Shown piece by piece: positions 1 through 6,707 of a stretch of 64,000 nucleotides of DNA. Origin of the DNA: G965267425 sp965267425 (GTDB taxonomy: Bacteria > Bacteroidota > Bacteroidia > Flavobacteriales_E > Vicingaceae). The notes under the pieces are model-generated. The model was not told the origin of the DNA, searched no databases, and saw nothing but the letters and a program-made list of their open reading frames with translations. How positions within the stretch are numbered: the first letter of the stretch is position 1; the number at the start of each line of letters is the position of its first letter. The stretch spans positions 1,612,001-1,676,000 of the forward strand of contig OZ253959.1 of the NCBI GenBank assembly GCA_965267425.1, read 5' to 3'. Both the position numbers and the translations under genes were made by a program.

Positions 1-51
1 GTAACATAATATAAGGATTTTCATTTAAATTCACTCAAATTATGACTTCAT

Positions 52-405
52 ATGCCACACTTTATCATCGAATGCTCAGCGCCTTTACTTGAAAACCAAA
101 ACCCCAAGCAAATCATGGCCAATGTGTATCATGCGGCTTTTTCAACCGGGTTGTTTGCTTCGGAAGGGCCTGGGAGAATTAAAGTGAGAATCAGTCCGTT
201 TCAACATTATACAACGGCAGGAGAACAAGAAGATTTTATCCATGTGTTTGGTTACATCATGGAGGGGAGAACGGAAGAACAAAAGATGGCGTTGTCACAA
301 TCCGTGGTGGCAGCTTTGGCAGCGTTGTTTCCAGATGCACCCATTATTTCCATGAATATAAGTGAGTTTGAAAAAAGCTCGTACGTGAACAAGTCCATGA
401 TTTGA
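52..405 (+). CDS. 5-carboxymethyl-2-hydroxymuconate isomerase (CHMI) family protein
   Basis: A 117-residue tautomerase-superfamily protein of the usual CHMI length. Mature proteins of this superfamily use an N-terminal proline as general base, and this one begins Met-Pro, so Pro1 would be exposed once Met is removed. It opens with a PHFIIECS strand and has a central VRISPFQHY segment, both typical of CHMI. CHMI isomerises 5-carboxymethyl-2-hydroxymuconate in homoprotocatechuate breakdown, but no other gene of that pathway is nearby, so the true substrate is open. It has no signal peptide and is probably a cytoplasmic trimer. The 51 bases upstream show no clear promoter. Confidence 0.8.
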   Translation: MPHFIIECSAPLLENQNPKQIMANVYHAAFSTGLFASEGPGRIKVRISPFQHYTTAGEQEDFIHVFGYIMEGRTEEQKMALSQSVVAALAALFPDAPIISMNISEFEKSSYVNKSMI

Positions 406-464
406 TAAGAAATCGTAGATTTATGGGTATGCAATAATCATCACCAAAGTTCGTTCGTTTCATT

Positions 465-983
465 ATGAAAACCATTCTATCCATCGTCGTTTTAAGTGCA
501 GCCATCTGTTGTACCAAAGCACAAGAATCTGCATCGTTTACTTCGCCAGAGATCAATGCGCAAGAGTATATAACGTTGCTCAAGTCAGGAACCTACAAGG
601 AACAATACTTATTGTTGCCGGAGTTTTCACCTGAACAAATTCCGGAGTTACTCACCTTTGTAGATGACAATACGGTCATTACGGGTTTTCCGAGCAATCC
701 GTTGTCATCGTATGCGCAGAATGAATGCAAATTGGGTATTTATGTCTTATGGACGATAGAAAGCATTCGTATGGCCCATCAAACGGACAAATACAATTTC
801 CCATCGCAGAACCCTTGTTGGCAATCGAAAGAGGCGGTTCCTTTCCGAAAGATCGATGATGAAAAATCACATGCTTTGGTGGCACATCATTACCGAGAAT
901 GGTGGGAGGGCAGTGCGGCTCATGATTTTGAGCAAGGCAAGCAAAAAGACCCTTTGGCGGAATTGCCTATTCGGTGGCATTGA
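465..983 (+). CDS. Secreted protein of unknown function (172 aa)
   Basis: The first 19 residues form a signal peptide ending TKAQ, a common Bacteroidota cleavage context, so the protein should be exported. The mature part has a PEFSPEQIPELL segment, a central NECKLGIYVLWTIESIR stretch and a late YREWWE motif. I recall similar short secreted proteins in Bacteroidota but cannot name the family with certainty. Two cysteines in the mature part could form a disulfide. It is transcribed alone towards the convergent PadR pair, with a hairpin just past its end. No function is proposed. Confidence 0.7.
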   Translation: MKTILSIVVLSAAICCTKAQESASFTSPEINAQEYITLLKSGTYKEQYLLLPEFSPEQIPELLTFVDDNTVITGFPSNPLSSYAQNECKLGIYVLWTIESIRMAHQTDKYNFPSQNPCWQSKEAVPFRKIDDEKSHALVAHHYREWWEGSAAHDFEQGKQKDPLAELPIRWH

Positions 984-1043
984 TCTGATGCAATCAGTCG
1001 TTTCATAGGAAGCGTTTCTTATTCTTTCATATTAAACACAGTT

Positions 1044-1071
1044 AAACATGGGAGGATCAGCCCCCATGTTT
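1044..1071. terminator. Hairpin between convergent genes
   Basis: AAACATGGG pairs with CCCATGTTT over nine bases with a ten-base loop, between the stop of the 465-983 gene and the stop of the convergent 1093-1509 gene. Neither side has a long T-run, so termination strength is uncertain; the position suggests a bidirectional terminator. Confidence 0.5.
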
Positions 1072-1092
1072 ATCCTGAAAGTCAAAAAAGAG

Positions 1093-1509
1093 TCAGGCAT
1101 TCATAGCCTTGCGATACCTTCCGATAAAATAAATAGGCAATACACCAAAGTTGAGCAAAGCCACACCTAATACAATTTGAACGTTGGCAGAATGCCAGTG
1201 CATCATTTTGAATAAAAATCCTGAAATAATTAAAATGGAGGAAATGTAACTCATGATATACAATGTCTTTTTCATGGAGATTTCTTTTTTAAAGTTTGAC
1301 AAATAGATTATACTCTCTTGAATTTTAGTGGGATTAAAACTGTCAAATTCGCTCAGCGCATTCGATAACGCTGCTTCGAATTCTTCCTTATCGCTTTCTT
1401 CAATCAAGCAACAAATGTGATCGGTTAATGTCTCGTTCAATTCTGGATCGATTTCAAATTTTTCGAGGTAGAGTTGAATGGATTGAATATGTGAGTCGTT
1501 TAATTTCAC
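1093..1509 (-). CDS. PadR-linked small membrane protein
   Basis: A 138-residue protein. Its first 80 residues are soluble, acidic and helical, with an ELNETLTDHICCLIEE segment. Two hydrophobic segments follow, at about 84-101 and 107-125. This layout matches the DUF1700-like partners of PadR regulators, in which a helical domain sits in front of membrane helices. The start is GTG at 1509, and its bases overlap the stop of the PadR gene (GTGA), so the two are translationally coupled. PadR-membrane pairs often respond to envelope stress or membrane-active compounds, but nothing here shows the ligand. Confidence 0.7.
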   Translation of the reverse strand: MKLNDSHIQSIQLYLEKFEIDPELNETLTDHICCLIEESDKEEFEAALSNALSEFDSFNPTKIQESIIYLSNFKKEISMKKTLYIMSYISSILIISGFLFKMMHWHSANVQIVLGVALLNFGVLPIYFIGRYRKAMNA

Positions 1510-1844
1510 GTGGATAGGGTTTTAGAGGTTAAAATGGTGTTGATGGATTTTAGAAAATCAAAGAGCTCTTCAATTCGTTGTTCTGCCAATTTCTTGCCGC
1601 CTGTTGAAAGAAGGTAATATTTGCGCACCCTTTTTCCAACGAATTCTTTTTCAACTTTTAACGTTCCATCCATTTCCATCTTATGAAGCGCTGGATAAAG
1701 TGCACCCTCCGTAATGATGATTTTGCCTTCGGAAAGCTCCTTCATTTTTTGTGTGATTTCATACCCATACATTCGATCATTTTCTTGAAGAAGCTTGAGA
1801 ATAAGCGGTTGTACTATACCAGCGATAAGATTTTTTGAATACAT
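1506..1844 (-). CDS. PadR family transcriptional regulator
   Basis: A 112-residue winged-helix repressor of typical PadR length. Recognisable features are LILKLLQENDRMYGYEITQ at the start of the helix-turn-helix, EGALYPALHKMEMDGTL for the recognition helix, and KRVRKYYLLSTGGKKL for the wing. The C-terminal helix would provide dimerisation. A 21-base near-perfect palindrome lies ten bases upstream of the start, which points to autoregulation. The gene overlaps the downstream membrane-protein gene by four bases, so both should be de-repressed together. Confidence 0.9.
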   Translation of the reverse strand: MYSKNLIAGIVQPLILKLLQENDRMYGYEITQKMKELSEGKIIITEGALYPALHKMEMDGTLKVEKEFVGKRVRKYYLLSTGGKKLAEQRIEELFDFLKSINTILTSKTLST

Positions 1845-1853
1845 AAGTCAAAT

Positions 1854-1874
1854 ATACATAATTAAATTAGGTAT
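1854..1874. promoter_or_regulatory. Probable PadR operator (21-bp palindrome)
   Basis: The layout is ATAC-n-TAATT-n-AATTA-n-GTAT. Only one base pair (1858/1870) breaks the symmetry, around a single central base. It ends ten bases before the PadR start codon, where a bound repressor dimer would block transcription of its own operon. Confidence 0.65.
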
Positions 1875-1945
1875 TTAAAATATTGCATAAAAATCATGTC
1901 AGGTTATCGTTACAAGAAATCCCTTATTTTTTATTGAAATCTCAG

Positions 1946-3040
1946 CTATTGACCAACTACGGCGTTCAATCGCACAGGTGCAGTTTTCCCCCGTAAACTG
2001 ATTTCTCCAAGAGATTTGGTCTGAATTTGGTCGGGGTACTGCAAACCATTCATCAATCTTTTGGAAATGATTAAGTCGGTTTGGTATTCAGTGCAAAGAC
2101 TTTGCAGTCGGGCCGTGGTATTCAAGACATCTCCGGTGTAGACAATCTCTTTTTTCAAGGCACCTACTTCTCCGGTGGTTACTTCGCCTACATGCATGCC
2201 GGCTTTGAAGTCGGGCGCAAAGCCATAAGTCGCTTGAAACGTGTCTGCTTTTTTCTTCAGGGCCTTTTTAATGGCATAAAAACAATTGATGCAGTTGTTG
2301 TTCTCAAAACCTTCTTTTTCATTCCAGGTAATCACTACTTCATCGCCAATGTACTGATAGACTTCACCGCGGTGATTGATGATGGCATTGCTCATGCTGT
2401 GGTAATACGCACGTAAGAGACGGAAGTATTTGTCGTGCCCCAACTTTTCTGCAATCAGGGTGGAATCTTTCATGTCGAGAAACATAAAAATTCGTCGTTC
2501 ATCAACCGGTTTGTGGTATTTGCCTGTTAATAAGTTGATAAAAACATGATGCCCCAGGTTTTCGCTTAATGCGGCATATACCATGCTTACCAAAATACAT
2601 ATGCCCAATTGCACCACCGTATTGACAAAGGTCAAACTCATTAAAAAGCGGCGCATTTTTTCGTAAATCTCAGGATCAAAAAGCGATAGTCCGGATTCCA
2701 AACTCGCGGCAACCGGAAAAGTGAAAATGATGACCGTATCAATCAGTACCAGGTAAATGGCAGCCTTGTAAAAGATCTTTCGAACAAAGCTGTAGTTTCG
2801 AAACAGTCGTTCAAACCACACCATTTCAATAAACCCAACTAGCCAACCCAGAGAAGCCATCATAAGATTCGCAAAAATCAAAACGGGCCAGGTGAGGCTG
2901 ATGTCCGTGTCGGGATTGATGTTTTGGTTGCGGGTAATGGAAATATCATTGACCAATAGTACGATGGAAATGAACAGCCAAATGAATCCAAAAGGTAAAA
3001 TCCTGGAGAAATTTCGGCGTTGTTTGGGGGTGATGGCCAT
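1946..3040 (-). CDS. Membrane-anchored class III adenylate/guanylate cyclase
   Basis: A 364-residue protein with about four membrane segments (near 14-31, 50-72, 91-113 and 135-157) followed by a class III nucleotide cyclase domain (about 183-364). The two metal-binding aspartates are visible at 189 (FLDMKDST) and 233 (YIGDEVV). The later parts of the fold are present as AGMHVGEVTTGEVG and YTGDVLNTTARLQ. It should make cAMP or cGMP from NTP at the inner face of the membrane. I could not assign the base-specificity residues securely, so the product is open. It stands alone, with no cNMP effector nearby. Confidence 0.88.
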   Translation of the reverse strand: MAITPKQRRNFSRILPFGFIWLFISIVLLVNDISITRNQNINPDTDISLTWPVLIFANLMMASLGWLVGFIEMVWFERLFRNYSFVRKIFYKAAIYLVLIDTVIIFTFPVAASLESGLSLFDPEIYEKMRRFLMSLTFVNTVVQLGICILVSMVYAALSENLGHHVFINLLTGKYHKPVDERRIFMFLDMKDSTLIAEKLGHDKYFRLLRAYYHSMSNAIINHRGEVYQYIGDEVVITWNEKEGFENNNCINCFYAIKKALKKKADTFQATYGFAPDFKAGMHVGEVTTGEVGALKKEIVYTGDVLNTTARLQSLCTEYQTDLIISKRLMNGLQYPDQIQTKSLGEISLRGKTAPVRLNAVVGQ

Positions 3041-3162
3041 CTGATTTTATTCGACGGTGCAAGTTATGAAACTTGGTTAAAATTCGTTAAAAAAACAAAC
3101 CAAGGCATTGCTGTTTTTCGGGAATTTGTATTTTCAATTCGCTAACAAAAAAGACCATTCGC

Positions 3163-3597
3163 ATGCTTAATAAATACGTCACCATTCCTTTGATTGCATT
3201 GTTTTTACTTGGCGCAGGTTTAATCAATCATAGCTATGGGCAATCCGATGAAAAAGCCATGATACACATCATTGGTGCAGACTTTCAGAAAGATCCCAAA
3301 TTGGAAATCTTCTTCAACAACAAACGTATTGGCTTTTTAACCAAAGGCCTTCAAATTGATTATACCATTCACCAAATGGGGGAGTTGGTTATCATGACAC
3401 AGGCGTACAATATGATTGATGCCAAATATGGCCCACCGGTACAATTGAAATTGAACATTGAAAATGGCAAGACTTATTATTTATCCGCTAAATACACTCC
3501 CAAAAAGCACCTGACAGAAATTCAAGAAGGGGAAGTGGATAAACTCACCAAGGGTGGAAAGAAGATTCTGTCGACGATAGAGCTGTCAGATAAGTAG
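3163..3597 (+). CDS. Secreted protein of unknown function (144 aa)
   Basis: Residues 1-26 form a signal peptide ending HSYGQ. The mature part looks like a small beta-rich domain: strands MIHIIGAD, KLEIFFNNKRIG, ELVIMTQAYN and LKLNIENGKTYYLSAKY. The pattern of a short named object, then its use and display, recalls DUF2846-type lipoproteins, but the match is weak. It lies alone between the cyclase (divergent) and the thioredoxin/MarR cluster. No catalytic motif is visible. Confidence 0.65.
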   Translation: MLNKYVTIPLIALFLLGAGLINHSYGQSDEKAMIHIIGADFQKDPKLEIFFNNKRIGFLTKGLQIDYTIHQMGELVIMTQAYNMIDAKYGPPVQLKLNIENGKTYYLSAKYTPKKHLTEIQEGEVDKLTKGGKKILSTIELSDK

Positions 3598-3643
3598 TCC
3601 TTTAACCTACATAAAAAGATTCCAAGAAAAAGTTCATTTTGAA

Positions 3644-3675
3644 TTTGTAAGTAAGGAATCCTAACTATATATTTG
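3644..3675 (+). promoter_or_regulatory. Bacteroidota promoter of the mini-thioredoxin gene with operator in the spacer
   Basis: TTTG at 3644-3647, a 20-base spacer, then TATATTTG at 3668-3675. This matches the Bacteroidota consensus TTTG-N19/20-TAnnTTTG exactly. The spacer holds the operator-like TAAGGAATCCTAA at 3652-3664, so a bound repressor would occlude RNA polymerase. Confidence 0.75.
3652..3664. promoter_or_regulatory. Operator-like site 1 (probable MarR-regulator target)
   Basis: The site reads TAAGGAATCCTAA, or TTAGGATTCCTTA on the other strand: a quasi-palindrome AGGA-n-TCCT. It sits in the promoter spacer of the 3704 gene. Sites 2 (3953-3965) and 3 (4651-4663) are close variants. 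Sites 1 and 3 lie inside promoter spacers; site 2 lies between the 3704 and 4033 genes. Confidence 0.6.
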
Positions 3676-3963
3676 TAGCATGTTTAATCTTTAAATTATT
3701 ATCATGCAAAAATCAATCTTTTACCATGCAGGTTGCCCTGTATGTGTGAGTGCAGAGCACGACATCGTTAATCTAATAGGAGAGAACAATGTTGATATTG
3801 TTCATATTGGGGAAGATCGTTCCCGAATCGATGAAGCTGAAAATGCGGGTGTCAAATCCGTTCCAGCGTTATTAACACCCAATGGACACGTGTTGCATAT
3901 CAATTTTGGTGCTTCTATGGAGCAGGTGAGGGGTTAATTATCCATTATATAGTTAGGATTCCT
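3654..3963. repeat. 18-bp perfect inverted repeat flanking the mini-thioredoxin gene
   Basis: AGGAATCCTAACTATATA at 3654-3671 recurs in exact reverse complement at 3946-3963, enclosing the 3704-3937 gene. The repeat contains the operator core but runs seven bases beyond it. It may be two operators in opposite orientation, the ends of a small mobile or invertible cassette, or both. Confidence 0.7.
3704..3937 (+). CDS. Small thioredoxin/glutaredoxin-like protein with CPVC motif
   Basis: A 77-residue thiol-redox protein. The active-site pair is Cys11 and Cys14 (CPVC) after a short first strand, and the cis-proline is Pro54 (VKSVPALL). The length suits a minimal glutaredoxin/thioredoxin fold without extra helices. 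There is no signal peptide, so it acts in the cytoplasm. The next two genes, on the same strand, are a second thioredoxin-fold protein (CPGC) and a cysteine-rich MarR regulator, and all three are preceded by related operator-like sites. A thiol- or metal-stress role is likely by context; the partner protein is unknown. Confidence 0.8.
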   Translation: MQKSIFYHAGCPVCVSAEHDIVNLIGENNVDIVHIGEDRSRIDEAENAGVKSVPALLTPNGHVLHINFGASMEQVRG

Positions 3964-3965
3964 AC
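3953..3965. promoter_or_regulatory. Operator-like site 2 upstream of the CPGC thioredoxin-fold gene
   Basis: The site reads TTAGGATTCCTAC, with the 11-base core TAGGATTCCTA a perfect odd palindrome. It lies 68 bases before the 4033 start. No strong -7 box follows (TACATTTA at 3963-3970 is the nearest), so it may act on read-through from the upstream gene or on a weak promoter. Confidence 0.55.
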
Positions 3966-4032
3966 ATTTATAATGAATATAACTCATTCATATCCAATAA
4001 CCTGAAACGGACATTGATCGTTCATTTTTAAA

Positions 4033-4650
4033 ATGACAAGCACGAAAAGACTTACAAGAAAGCTTAAGTTGCGATTTCAGGAAGAAATGATCCAGGGAAA
4101 GTTCAGTTTGAAAGGACTGAATTTTCTCTTGGTTTTTCAGGTCAATTGCCCGGGTTGCCTCATTTATGCTTTGCCATTGATGAATCGCATTCATCAAGAT
4201 CAACGACTATCCCATATATCTTTGCTAGCGCTATCCACAGCCTTTGAAGATTTTGAGTTCAATACGCGCGAGCATACAGAAGCACTGGTACATTCAAATG
4301 ATTTGGTAGGTGCTTCCAAGGAAATGTTTCAATCCAATGGGTATGATAAATTGCCCTATTCCATTGATTTCCCGGTGGCCATGGATAACGTGATCACCTC
4401 CGATAAAGATTTTATTGAAATGGCCGCAGAACTCAGTGGAACCGAGGTTTTTCAATCGGTTGATTCCGAACAAATAACTCAATACCTACGGCAAATCCAA
4501 TCCGTGCATTATACATTTGCCGCTAACGCCATGCAAGGCACGCCTACCTTTGTTTTATTTAATGATTCGTATACCATACTTTCTACTTGGTTTGGTCACC
4601 GCAACCCAGAATCGGTGATTGAATTATTGTTGAGCCATAGTGAAGTTTGA
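4033..4650 (+). CDS. Thioredoxin-fold protein with CPGC motif
   Basis: A 205-residue protein with a thioredoxin-like strand FLLVFQVNCPGC (Cys39, Cys42) and a late AMQGTPTFVLFN strand that supplies the cis-proline. Between them lies a longer helical insertion than in thioredoxin itself, in the manner of TlpA/redoxin proteins. No signal peptide or lipobox is visible, which is unusual for TlpA-type proteins and places it in the cytoplasm. The residue before the CxxC is Asn rather than the usual Trp, so it may have a specialised partner. It lies between the CPVC protein and the MarR regulator. Confidence 0.78.
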   Translation: MTSTKRLTRKLKLRFQEEMIQGKFSLKGLNFLLVFQVNCPGCLIYALPLMNRIHQDQRLSHISLLALSTAFEDFEFNTREHTEALVHSNDLVGASKEMFQSNGYDKLPYSIDFPVAMDNVITSDKDFIEMAAELSGTEVFQSVDSEQITQYLRQIQSVHYTFAANAMQGTPTFVLFNDSYTILSTWFGHRNPESVIELLLSHSEV

Positions 4651-4676
4651 TTAGGATCACTAACTTTATACTTTTG
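4646..4676 (+). promoter_or_regulatory. Promoter of the MarR gene
   Basis: TTTG at 4646-4649, a 19-base spacer and TACTTTTG at 4669-4676 match the Bacteroidota consensus; the start codon follows at 4684. Operator-like site 3 fills the spacer, in the same geometry as at the 3704 gene. Confidence 0.75.
4651..4663. promoter_or_regulatory. Operator-like site 3 (MarR autoregulation)
   Basis: TTAGGATCACTAA shares 11 of 13 bases with the idealised TTAGGATTCCTAA of this cluster and keeps the outer TTAG/CTAA dyad. It lies between the -33 and -7 boxes of the marR promoter. Confidence 0.55.
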
Positions 4677-4683
4677 GAAAAGC

Positions 4684-5298
4684 ATGGCGAAACCCGAAAA
4701 AAGTTTGTTTGACATTAAACAGCAGCCAACCGATGTGGCTGGTAAGATAGTAGTGGGATTGGAACGCATTTCGGAAGCTTTCCGTGTATTGCTCTGGGAG
4801 AAAGCCAATGAATTTGGATTAACGCCCATTCAAATTCAAGTATTGATTTTCCTGAAATTTCATGCCGATAAGTACTGTGGGGTGAGTTACCTGGCTAAGG
4901 AGTTTAACATGACCAAACCCACCATCAGCGATGCGGTCAAATCACTGGAGGGTAAAGGGTACATAGTGCGTAAAGCGTCCACTTCAGATGCCAGAAGTCA
5001 TGTTATCGCCTTGACCGTCAATGGCAAAAAAGTAACGGCTTCAACCGAACATTTTGCCAGTCCCATAAAAGAAAAAATCAGGCAATTGGATCCTGAAGAT
5101 CAATTGAATTTATTGGATCAGGTGATCAAAATCGTTTCAGGGTTAAACCATGCCGGTGTGGTGAGCGTTCAGCGGACGTGTTATGCTTGTACGCATTATT
5201 CCAGGGATAAAGGCGAACCTTATTGTCAGTTGTTAAAACAAGTGCTCCATACAACCAACATTCGATTGGATTGTCCAGAATTTGAAATGGCCGAGTAA
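4684..5298 (+). CDS. MarR family regulator with C-terminal four-cysteine cluster
   Basis: Residues 20-155 form a MarR winged-helix dimer: LTPIQIQVLIFL, the recognition region YLAKEFNMTKPTISDAVKSLEGKG, and wing residues SDARSHVIALT. A tail of about 45 residues follows that classical MarR proteins lack, with Cys166, Cys169, Cys181 and Cys197 spaced C-x2-C-x11-C-x15-C. Such spacing could bind an iron-sulfur cluster or zinc, or act as a thiol switch; this is inference. The promoter and operator-like site directly upstream suggest autoregulation, and similar sites precede the two thioredoxin-fold genes. It probably senses redox, electrophile or metal stress. Confidence 0.9.
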   Translation: MAKPEKSLFDIKQQPTDVAGKIVVGLERISEAFRVLLWEKANEFGLTPIQIQVLIFLKFHADKYCGVSYLAKEFNMTKPTISDAVKSLEGKGYIVRKASTSDARSHVIALTVNGKKVTASTEHFASPIKEKIRQLDPEDQLNLLDQVIKIVSGLNHAGVVSVQRTCYACTHYSRDKGEPYCQLLKQVLHTTNIRLDCPEFEMAE

Positions 5299-5305
5299 GC
5301 TCATG

Positions 5306-5758
5306 TTAAGATTTAGAACTATCCCAATCTTCCAATCGCATCTCAAACTTCATTTCACCATTGGGTAATATTCCCATGGCTTTCCAACCTTGACGTTGGT
5401 AGAATTCTTCAGCCCGTGTTCCCGGATCAGTAGACAACCAGATAGGGGAGTTGGTTTGTTCAAAATACCATTGCAATAACGTGCTGTGCAATTGTTTGCC
5501 CACGCCTTGCTTTTCAGCATCAGGATGCACAAATAACGCCCAGACATTGTTTTCTTTCATGTCCACAATCGCAAACCCACTAACCTTATTTTCATAAATG
5601 GCCACCCAACCTTTTCCACGTTGAAATAGATATGTTTCACAATCTGCAGCCGTTACTTTGCTGGGATCAGACAAGGCATTTTCCTTGACGCCCAAACGAA
5701 TGGTCATGATGTCCGGAATGTCATCCAGGTGCGCTTCTCTGATGGTTAACTGTTTCAT
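5306..5758 (-). CDS. GNAT family N-acetyltransferase
   Basis: A 150-residue GNAT enzyme that would transfer acetyl from acetyl-CoA to an amine. The acetyl-CoA loop is visible as VHPDAEKQGVGKQLHSTLL, preceded by the strand NVWALFV. The C-terminal strand EEFYQRQGWKAMG is also typical. The N-terminus LTIREAHLDDIPDIMTIR matches the first strand and helix of the fold. It is closest in feel to small stand-alone acetyltransferases of unknown substrate. It converges on the MarR gene (only seven bases between the stops) and diverges from the flavodoxin-like gene. Confidence 0.87.
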   Translation of the reverse strand: MKQLTIREAHLDDIPDIMTIRLGVKENALSDPSKVTAADCETYLFQRGKGWVAIYENKVSGFAIVDMKENNVWALFVHPDAEKQGVGKQLHSTLLQWYFEQTNSPIWLSTDPGTRAEEFYQRQGWKAMGILPNGEMKFEMRLEDWDSSKS

Positions 5759-5935
5759 TTGCTGTCAAAGCTAACCAATCCACTTTTCCCTTCCAATCGA
5801 CCTCCAATTTCTGCGCTTTTTCGAACTATAAAAACCTTATATTCGAGTAGACATGAATATTCATTTCATTTCACCAACAAAACTTATCATTACAAACCAC
5901 AGCAGCGTGAAAACTGCCGTCTACACAGAAAACCC

Positions 5936-6694
5936 ATGAGTGAACAGCTGAAAAAAATGACCGATAAACATTGTGAAAATCCACCGGCAAAGTACGATGA
6001 TTTAAAAGCATTGTTTTTGAATTGCACCTTAAACCGCACACCAGTATTATCACATACTGAAGGATTGATCAAAAAAGCACAAGCCGTATTTGAATCGGTA
6101 GGCGTATCTTCTAAAATTATTCGACCAGTAGATTATGACATTCCTGCGGGATTAGGATTAGACATGTCTCAAACCCCGGAATGGGATAAAGATGATTGGC
6201 CCATCATACAAAAAGAAGTAGATGATTGCGATATCTTAATTTTATGCACCTCTGTCTGGTTAGGAGAAAAGTCATCGGTTTGTAACCGAACCTTGGAACG
6301 CATGTATGGTTATACGCATCAATTCAATAACAAAGGCCAATACCGAGATTATGGAAAAGTAGGGGCAACTTTAATCACAGGAAATGAAGATGGTGTAAAA
6401 CACTGCGCCATGAACATTTTGTTTTCCTTATCGCACATTGGTTATACCGTACCTCCACAAGCGGATGCCGGATGGATGGGTGAAGCCGGTCCCGGTCCTT
6501 CTTACATGGATGAGGGTTCAGGTGGTCCTGAAAACGATTTTACCAATCGAAACACTTCTTTTTTGGTGTGGAATTGTCTGCATTTAGCCAGAATGCTAAA
6601 AGATCAAGGCGGTGTGCCAGCGTACGGTAATTTGCCTGACGAATGGGATGCAGGTTGCAAAGCTGGATTTGATAGCCCTGAGCATAAGCGTTAA
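5936..6694 (+). CDS. Flavodoxin-like/NADPH-dependent FMN reductase family protein
   Basis: A 252-residue flavodoxin-fold protein. KALFLNCTLNRTPVLSHTEGLIKKA is the FMN-phosphate loop region in this family, CDILILCTSVWLGEKSSVCNRTLER the flavin-ring region, and GKVGATLITGNEDGVKHC the third strand. An upstream in-frame start (5759) would add 59 low-complexity residues directly abutting the divergent GNAT gene; the ATG at 5936 gives the conserved N-terminus and is preferred. It should bind FMN and reduce small substrates with NAD(P)H. It stands next to the DUF418 membrane protein, 13 bases downstream. Confidence 0.82.
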   Translation: MSEQLKKMTDKHCENPPAKYDDLKALFLNCTLNRTPVLSHTEGLIKKAQAVFESVGVSSKIIRPVDYDIPAGLGLDMSQTPEWDKDDWPIIQKEVDDCDILILCTSVWLGEKSSVCNRTLERMYGYTHQFNNKGQYRDYGKVGATLITGNEDGVKHCAMNILFSLSHIGYTVPPQADAGWMGEAGPGPSYMDEGSGGPENDFTNRNTSFLVWNCLHLARMLKDQGGVPAYGNLPDEWDAGCKAGFDSPEHKR

Positions 6695-6707
6695 TAATAT
6701 TCGCTGA

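Noticed and set aside
2081..2416. 111-codon plus-strand frame inside the cyclase gene
   Set aside because: It is antisense to a well-conserved cyclase domain and its product has no recognisable feature; a shadow frame.
5759..5935. N-terminal extension of the flavodoxin-like gene by 59 residues
   Set aside because: The extension is low-complexity, abuts the divergent GNAT start and has no family match; the ATG at 5936 gives the conserved N-terminus.
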